Assembly: GCA_030280995.1 (NCBI GenBank)
Contig: JASXTE010000001.1
Location: 2,850,001 to 2,914,000, forward strand
Direction of reading: 5' to 3'
Source: Hemileia vastatrix
Taxonomy: Eukaryota; Basidiomycota; Pucciniomycetes; Pucciniales; Zaghouaniaceae
DNA: 64,000 nt
Notes under the pieces: model-generated
What the model saw: only the letters and a program-made list of their open reading frames with translations
Databases searched by the model: none
Told to the model about the DNA's origin: nothing
Program-made: the position numbers and the translations under genes
Part shown: positions 56,600 to 64,000 of the stretch, one piece after another
How the letters are laid out: each line of letters starts with the position of its first letter
Numbering within the stretch: the first letter of the stretch is position 1

Positions 56600-59500
56600 A
56601 AAAAATGCTAAGATTTTTCTTATTTATTATAATTTTCATATTGTTTGAGAGTTTGAAGTTTGTTCCCAGGTATCCATGAATTATTATAGTGTGTTTAATT
56701 TTTATATCTCAATTAATACTCAATAACTATTTTCAGAGATGAAAATTTTATCAATTATAATTCTCAATATCTGATATTACTGTGATTTCTTTGGGACTCT
56801 CAGGTCTATCATTTTTCTTGGAAAAATAAATCACTGTTGGAAGTATAAGGCTGAAGAAAATAAATGTAAAGAAGAGGATGTGTATTGTTATATGGAGAAT
56901 AAAATTTCATTAACATTAATCATTATGTTAACAACAAACAGTTCTATAATAGGATCTTAACATTTATTTATTCCTTGTCATTTGTAGATAACTGTATATA
57001 ACAGTATTTCAACATCCTATTAAATGGTATTATATATGGGTTTCTCCCATTTTCTCATTTGTAAATGCATTTAACAAATATATGGCATATTTTTGCTAAG
57101 TTGTTGCATATGAATAAAAAATTAAACACCAGGATGAAATTCCAACCTTTTCAACTTGTTATTGAGAGCTTGAGCAGGAGTTTTGGGGACATAGCCTAGC
57201 TAGAGCTCAAAAGGCTTCATATAAGTGACAGAATGAACAGTGATTTTATAAGCTAATTCAAGATTTGGATGTAAGGTTACCTAGTCATGAGTAAATCTTT
57301 CTTCATCTTTTTATCTTAAACCAAAGGCACAATACCTTTATAATCATATTCCAGATTTTGGAAAATTTATCAGTTAAACCTTCATTATGGGGATGGTGAG
57401 CAGAATATAATTTCAACTCACAGCCACATATATCCATTAAAGACATTAAATATTCACATGTAAAGCTTTGTATCTTTTTCATATATGATGGAATTTTGAA
57501 ATACAACAATATTTAACATATTTGACCACCATAAAAATTTAAATTTTTTGGTGGAAAAAATTTTTTTGTGGGTAGGAAAAAATTTACACTGAATGTAACC
57601 TGTATAACCCCTAAAGAATAAAAATGTCTTTCCTACTATAGGAAGACCAGTGACAAAATCCATGTTAATTATTTGCCTAGGGGAATCAGGTGCCTTAATA
57701 TGTTGCAGTAATCTTAACTTTTCCAGTTAATCCTCTAGATTTATGGCAAGAATCACAAGATTCAACATATAATATTGTGTCCTCAGACATATTATCACAC
57801 CATGAAGTATATCTAATCATGGTTTTTCTAGATCAAAATGACCTACCAATATAAGGTGATTTATTTTAATGAAGGAGAAATAACAATGATAATAGTAAGC
57901 TTTTCTCCTGTAGTAAATTTAACCATCATTGAAAATTTTCCTTTATTCAAAGCATTTTGGTACCTTGAAGGAAAAATTTGTATCAATACTTGAATAGAAG
58001 ACTTTTTTGGATTAATTAAGATTTTAACCTAATTTATTTATGTTAGAATCTTTTATAATTATTCCATAATTACCTGTTACAGTTCTTCCTCCAGATTTAC
58101 AATATATATCCCATGTATATGAATTGTATCATCTTCAGGCACATATGCTGGATTGGAAGTGTCAGGCTGAGGTCAAGTACAAAGACGTGAACTAGCTTGA
58201 ATGGTCAGTTTTCTAGAAGATTTTAATGGTCCTATATGAATACTGTAGTATAAATTCAACAAGTAGTAAAATATAATCAAAAATAAAGGTCTCAGTAATA
58301 TAATTCTCACTATTTTTATATATAGCTTACAATCTTTTTAGTTGGTAGAAAAATAGATTTTATAACTCAGATACTATTCAAAAGTCTTATATAAGTACTA
58401 ATTGATATGTATTGTAATTTATTTGGTTATATTGGTTAAATTTTAAATAATAAAGAATGAAGAAATACAACCAAAAACCCTCCATCTTTTATACACAATG
58501 AGTTCCCCAATTGATTCCCTTGATGTACCATCCAACACACAGTTAATTACGCCTCTAAACAACTAATAGACATTCCCATCAACATTCCCAGTAATCCATG
58601 GCATAATTAGAAGAGTAACAACCGCCAAAATCCTGTATTAATAAGGAAAATCCATCAAAATTAAGAAATAAGATAAAAAGAGAATATATGCGTAATAAAC
58701 AATAATATAAAAGTCTAAAGGGGAATTTTTAATGTTAATAATAGCTTAATAATAAGGGAGATTCACTGTAGAAATAATGGGGCTAATCCTGACATTATAC
58801 TACGTGAAATTCCCATTCAAAAATACCCAAAATTGACTGAGAAACCACCCAAAAACTCAAAAAAGAGCGTGAGATGTGCGGTAACTACATGCAGTCCTTG
58901 GCAGGTGCTTGCACAGGTAAATACTTGACTAAATTTAGGCGAATTTAAGCGTGGTTATGAAATAAGACGCCAAGAGTAAGGTTATTAATGAAATTAGTGC
59001 ATATAAACAAGGTCAATGCATTATTAATTAAGCTAGGACACTAAATAAGCGCCTGTCGCCTATTTTAGTGTGTTTCCCCACAGTGGGCATAGAATGTGGG
59101 GTAATTATAGTGTTAAAAAGCTAACTTTTCTAAAAATGAAGCTATTCACACGGGAAAAAAGCAGGCAGTATGTGGCCAGTACACAGAAGCCATTTCTGGC
59201 ATAAAAAACACCAAATTTGAAAAGTGTTATTTTTATGCATTTAAATAGCCAAATAAATAGTCCTAAATGAGACAAATTGATCTGTCAAAGCGCATTTTTA
59301 ATATTCTCAAATTTATGGTGCATATAGTCATTTTTTAAGTGAAATAAAGCACATTTCTTGTTTTTTGCATAAAACAGTGAAAATAACAGCTGTAAGTGTA
59401 CTTAAAAACTATGTAGCCTTATATTTAAGGTTCTTAAGATTACCCTAACATATTCAAACTTAATAGTAAGTACATAAGACTTATAAAAGGTGGATATATG

Positions 59501-61900
59501 CATGTATATAAGGTGTTATAATGGCATATTTTGTATATTATCATAATTTTACTTATGTATACTGTTTGTGTACTCTTAATTATTATTCCCATGTATAGTT
59601 CATGTGTTTAACATAAATTATAAGTACTTTTTACTCAGTCCTGGGGATATACAAGCTGACAGGAAGCATCATTTGATAAAGATAATTTAGACAGCATATT
59701 CAAATATGAGTGAACATTTCCAGAATGTTGAATAATTTTTATTCAACCTTTGTATTCTTGAGCATCTAATTTTGCTTAAACAAATTTCATTTTAGTTTTT
59801 TTAAGTTCTAGAGTGATTTTTACTGCATCATAGTCAGTAACCAATTAAATTAATGGTCATCTAAATAATAATGAAGTTTTCCAAAGTCCAGAAAACTGCT
59901 TAACACTATAATTGAGTTTCACCATATCTTAATTCACTATATCTAAAGGTTTTTAAAATATAACAAATGAATAACAGAGATTATGTTATACTGGTGAAAG
60001 GCAATTAATTCACTAAAGACTGTGATCAGTTTAGAATAATTAATTAATTAATTAAAGTCTGGAAAATTATTTTTATTGCAGACATTCAAATTATTTATAT
60101 TCTCAGTAGGAAAGATTTTTATATATGGTAGTAATAAAATTTAATTTCATCTATAACCACTCCTAATATATGTTTTCCATAGAATATAAACAATTGGTAT
60201 ATATATCATTAAATTAATTATTGTCTCTTTCTAAAATTAAGAAAGTCTTAAAAAATCAAACATAAATCATTAAATTAAACAATGAATCATTTCAATTTGT
60301 GGCTACCATGATATTGAACCAATTAATAAATAGGTATCAATAAAGGTGCAACAAGGTTTTCTGAGGAAATTTAATTTGATTTAATTTTTTCCATATAAAC
60401 CTTGGATAAAGAATTGGTTATAAGGGTCTATTTTATACTGAAAATGATTACAATATAAACTTCCATTATGTACCAATAAACTAATTTTTCATTCTTAATG
60501 ATAAAAAAAATCTCATACAGCATAAAAAAATGCACCATTTTAAAAATGTAGTGGATTTGTTACTTCCAAGTGGGTAAAAGACAGATCAATAACTCTATTA
60601 AATTATAGAGGCTATTGGTGTTTGTTTCACATGATAATTATTGCATACCAATTAATTTTTTGAGAGATACAAAACAACTTTCAATACTAGAGTCAGAAAT
60701 CAAATTTGTTGATTTTGACTGGTGGTTTCAAGGAAGAAATCATCATTGAAGTATATTAAAAATTCATGAAAATAGAAATATCTACTGAAGATGAATCAAT
60801 TTTTTATGAAAATCATAAGTTTTATTCATATTTTGAACATTATGTTTTAACATGAAGATTTCACTTGTAGATTTATTTTCATAATAAATATATTTTGACA
60901 GTAATTTAAAGTAAAGTTTAGTTGAACTGGATCAAGGTAAGTCTCATTTAGTTGTTCAAGAAGATATACTCTTTCATCATAAATTGATATTTTTTCCAAT
61001 TCTTATTATATTTGTAACAAGTATTTGCTGCATACATTTTTATGCAACAGTGGCAAAGTGTTCCAGTGTTTTCTGGAACTTCTACATGAGAAATAATTAT
61101 CTCATATAAGGTCCTGGAGAGAAAATGCCCTATTTCATACTATTTTAAGAAAATATCTTGAAAAAATAATTTATAAAGATATGAAGCTACTCCAAAAAGT
61201 TTTTTATGACTAAAATTAAATTTGTTACAAATGTTGTTATTTGTAAAATTTAATATTTAATAATTTAAAGCACTTTTTTGGAATCATTTCTCTAAGAATT
61301 TTGAAGAATCTTTACTATAAACTTCACGGGTGTTCCAGATGAATGAAAGGCATATTATTTTTATTCATAAAATCATAACTGATATAACCATGTGAGATGT
61401 TTTTTGGTAAATAAATAGATTAGTCTCAAAATTCTCTCTTCATCAGGCCATTTTATAAGAAAAATTTATATAATCAATATTCTAAATAAAATGTTTCCAA
61501 TCTAATGAAGAATCACTCTCAAAATTATGGTAATGGTCAAAATTTTTACTCATATTTTTTGAAGTATTTTGAGCAAAACTATTCTTTGTAAATTGAATCA
61601 GAAAAATGATCAAAATGTGAGAAAACTTTATATTATGAAATGAATATCTCAATTTTTGAAATTCTAATTCCTGCGAAATGGTCTCAATAAAATATCCAAA
61701 GAAAGATTTTCATTCACAAGTGGAAAGAAAGAATTAAAATACTGAGAGTCTGATATTTCAAATCAAAGAGATTGATTAAAATATTCATATCACTCATCTT
61801 AAAATATGCAGAAATTTGATTCAAAAAAATAATAAATTTCAGGATTTAGGACTCATTTATTGCTTTAAAATCAAGATTAAATAAAAGAAGTTGAAGTATA
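56600..61900 (-). pseudogene. R3 Gag-Pol remnants, split by a solo LTR
   Basis: Read from the 3' end: chromodomain region (56600-56800), integrase C-terminal and core (57120-57680; MDFVTGLPIVGK at 57660, catalytic-Glu segment degraded near 57370), zinc-binding region (57700-57800), inter-domain part to 58159, solo LTR, RNase H region (59690-60010), diverged RT and protease area (60010-61000, shorter than in R1), knuckle region with TTTGTAACAAGTATTTGCTG near 61015, capsid near 61490-61560. Many frameshifts and stops; no long frame remains. Clearly older than R1 and R2. Confidence 0.75.
58160..59661 (-). mobile_element. Solo LTR of the R2 family, TSD GGAAG
   Basis: 1502 bp, starting TGTCAGGCTGAGGTCAAGTA on the plus strand and ending ACAAGCTGACA. 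Its complement aligns with the R2 LTR end to end. GGAAG flanks both sides (58155-58159 and 59662-59666). R3 pol homology resumes directly after it, so it inserted into R3. Confidence 0.92.
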
Positions 61901-62088
61901 ATTCAGATAATCATCTAAAAAATTTTAATATGCAATTGAATCAACTATATAATTTGGCCTTATATACATTGAAGTCTTATGTTCAGTCACCAGTGGTAGT
62001 TACAATACTTTTAGAGTCAGAGACAAGTATATACATAAAAAGATCTTATCAAATAATTCAATTATCATGTCTTTAAGGAATATGAAAT

Positions 62089-62639
62089 TTACTTGTTCTT
62101 CCTCTTGCCTCTTTTTTCAGGATTTTCAGGTTGATTTTCAACTTGAGGAGAATTTGAATTTTGAAATTGATATAAGTTGGTGATCAGACACTCACACCTC
62201 CATATGAAACCTTCAATATCTTCTTGAGTTTTGAACAGGCTTTGAGCATGTCTACATTGATGGAGCTGATTTTGAGGTATGAAAATTTTCTGATTTAGAA
62301 CCAGAAAATTGAATATGATTTCTTGAATCTTGTCCTCCAGAAGTTCTACTTTAGAATTATATCTTAATTTTTTTCATTCAATTCCAGTCATTGAGCTGAT
62401 AGATCTGTGAATTGTTGACTTAAATGAGTATTTTCCATTATCAAGTCAGCTGAAAGTTTATCATGAATGTTTTTGGGATCCACTTTAATTTCTGTATCTA
62501 TATTTATGTCCTGCAGGCCCAATATATTAAGAATCAGAATATAAATTATTGAATACTGAGAGGAACTTACTTATTTTTCATCATAATTATTAATTTTCAG
62601 CTTCTCAGTGGCATTCATGTTACCGATATTTGCAGACAT
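62089..62639 (-). pseudogene. R3 ORF1 remnant
   Basis: It starts at ATG 62639 (MSANIGNMNATEKLKINNYD), comparable to MSNNLAEKMDNM in R1, with a stop after 23 codons. Later parts keep a coiled-coil-like and Gln-rich character and a basic tail (PEKRGKRKNK) ending at a TAA (62089-62091), like the basic tails of R1 and R2 ORF1. Confidence 0.5.
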
Positions 62640-64000
62640 TGTGACTGAAAATTTAAATAAACAAAATTTTAATCAGTTTTATTTCAAAAAATTTATTTTT
62701 ATTTATTTTTTTATTTGAAAAAAAAATAAATATAAAATAAAATAAAATCTGAAAAAACTTTAATTTTTTTTAAAAAGAAATAATAAGCTAAAATATTATC
62801 TGATGGACTCAATTATTTTCAAAAAAAAAATAATAATAACAAATATTAATGACAAAATTAAATTAATAATTCATCAGAAATAAATGATATGTCAAAATTA
62901 AAATTTTTGAATATACCCACAGTCATTTATATTTCAAAATAATTGTATGATTATTATAATGTTGGACAAAAGTTCTTAACAATATATATATCAAAAATTT
63001 AATTTAATTAGTATGATAATAAATTAATATGTCAAAAATAAAAATTCATATACACACAAATTATTTCTATTTTGAAATAATTGTATAATTATTTATAAAA
63101 TTGGACATAGTGTGAACAATATTTATATTGAAATTTTAATTATTTTATTATGACTATAAATTTATATGTCAAAATAAAATTTGCAATATACATACAATTT
63201 TTCTTACAAAATAATTGTATGATTAATTATAGTATTGGACTAAATGTCAACAATATTTATATTGAATTTTATTTTATTTCATTATTTATTTATGATTATT
63301 ATTTATATTTATTAAAAAAATAGTCAAGAATAAAAATTTATTTTTGGTGCTGAATACACTAAGTATTGTTATTGTCACCCAAATAAATAATACCAAATTT
63401 ATGGCAATAATTAGGACTAAGTAAAAAGTACTATTATTGTAAACCAATGATTTTAAATATTAATGACAATATTAAATTAATAACTCATCAAGAATAAATA
63501 ATATTTTAAGGTAATTAATCAATTTACACACAATATCTTTATATCTCAAAATAGTTGTGTGATTAATTCTAATATTGGACAAAAATTGTCAAAAATATTT
63601 ATATTGAAAAATTTAATTATTTTATTATGACCATAAATTAATATGTCAAAAATAATATTCATCAAGGACTAAGAGGGTTTCTCTATCATGGTCAACTAGG
63701 GAAAAAAAATGAATTAGGAAGACTAACTTACACTCAGTGATTCAGGAATTAAGCCAAAAACACTGTTATTGCAATAAAAAATTTAATATAGATTTTTTAA
63801 GTGCAAAGGCAAACTTACTATAGTGATAGAAATATTACTCAAAATAATATATAAATTAAAAATATATAAGTCATTATTTAAGAACCCCAGTTCAATTCAC
63901 AGACGCTGAAAAAGTTCAACTTGTGCACAAGGGTGGCCCATGTGTTAATCATTTTTCCAATTTTCAAGAATTTGTTGTTTTTGTTCCCAGAAAAGCCCCC
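62640..64000 (-). other. R3 leader, AT-rich
   Basis: Repeated blocks such as AATTGTATGATTATTATAAT/TTGGACAAA, with TTATATTGAAATTTTAATT, recur about five times between 62930 and 63620 (period near 110-170 bp). Much longer than the 672-bp leaders of R1 and R2, so it expanded by duplication. TTACTATAGTGAT at 63820 and CACTCAGTGATTCAG at 63732 match the R1 leader. Confidence 0.5.

Larger units (their letters stand above)
55094..64000 (-). mobile_element. R3, degraded Ty3/gypsy chromovirus, runs off the window
   Basis: After the LTR come remnants of all R1-like internal parts in the same order on the minus strand, a nested solo LTR, an ORF1 remnant and a leader whose last bases resemble the R1 leader next to its LTR (63890-64000 against 32690-32810, both with AAAAGTT and GGTGGYCCRTG). 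The 5' LTR should therefore start very close to or just beyond position 64000. Confidence 0.8.

Overview
The window is eukaryotic, very AT-rich, and built almost entirely from nested transposable elements. I see no single-copy host gene, rRNA, tRNA or CRISPR array. The chromodomain Ty3/gypsy elements, the short GTAAGT...YAG introns and a repeated Myb/SANT-like protein with the motif MDAIFGERANVNP suggest a low-GC, transposon-rich basidiomycete. A rust fungus (Pucciniales) is my best guess, from memory of such proteins rather than from a search.

The layout could be resolved from target-site duplications (TSDs) and from empty-site comparisons inside the window. (1) 1-2637 is the 3' part of a two-gene DNA transposon, here called E2, with a decayed minus-strand Myb/SANT gene. 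(2) 4003-18826 is a giant CACTA-like element (C, TSD ATT). It holds a second complete giant copy in opposite orientation (A, 5278-15744, TSD TGT) and a stack of smaller insertions: MITE-1 (16362-18055, TSD ATG), split by a solo LTR (16445-17883, TSD GAACT), itself carrying another MITE-1 (16836-17095, TSD ATA). (3) 19100-22735 holds a MITE-3, a solo LTR and fragments. (4) A second E2 copy runs from 22846 to 53238 and is split by a third giant CACTA-like element (B, 24626-40545, TSD GTT) and by Ty3/gypsy element R2 (40630-50528, TSD ATTAG). Element B in turn contains Ty3/gypsy element R1 (24812-33935). (5) 53239-55093 is unassigned. (6) 55094 to the window end is an old Ty3/gypsy copy, R3, carrying a solo LTR and a MITE.

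R1 and R2 are chromoviruses. Each has a separate short ORF1 and a long ORF2 (coiled coil, capsid, variant zinc knuckle, protease, reverse transcriptase, RNase H, integrase, chromodomain). ORF2 overlaps ORF1 in the -1 frame in both. LTR pairs are equal in length (1125 bp in R1, 1499 bp in R2 once a MITE is removed) and nearly identical, so the insertions are recent. Each ORF2 is nevertheless interrupted by one (R1) or two (R2) in-frame stop codons.

The most unusual material is the CACTA-like group. Three families of different size and sequence share 3-bp TSDs, CACYA-type ends and a palindrome with a GCTAGC core at the same distance (about 26-32 nt) from each end; the palindrome arms differ between families yet stay self-complementary. 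The giant family also carries an array of about 607-bp tandem repeats, each with a 38-bp palindrome. Genes for their transposase are not visible here, so these elements appear non-autonomous.
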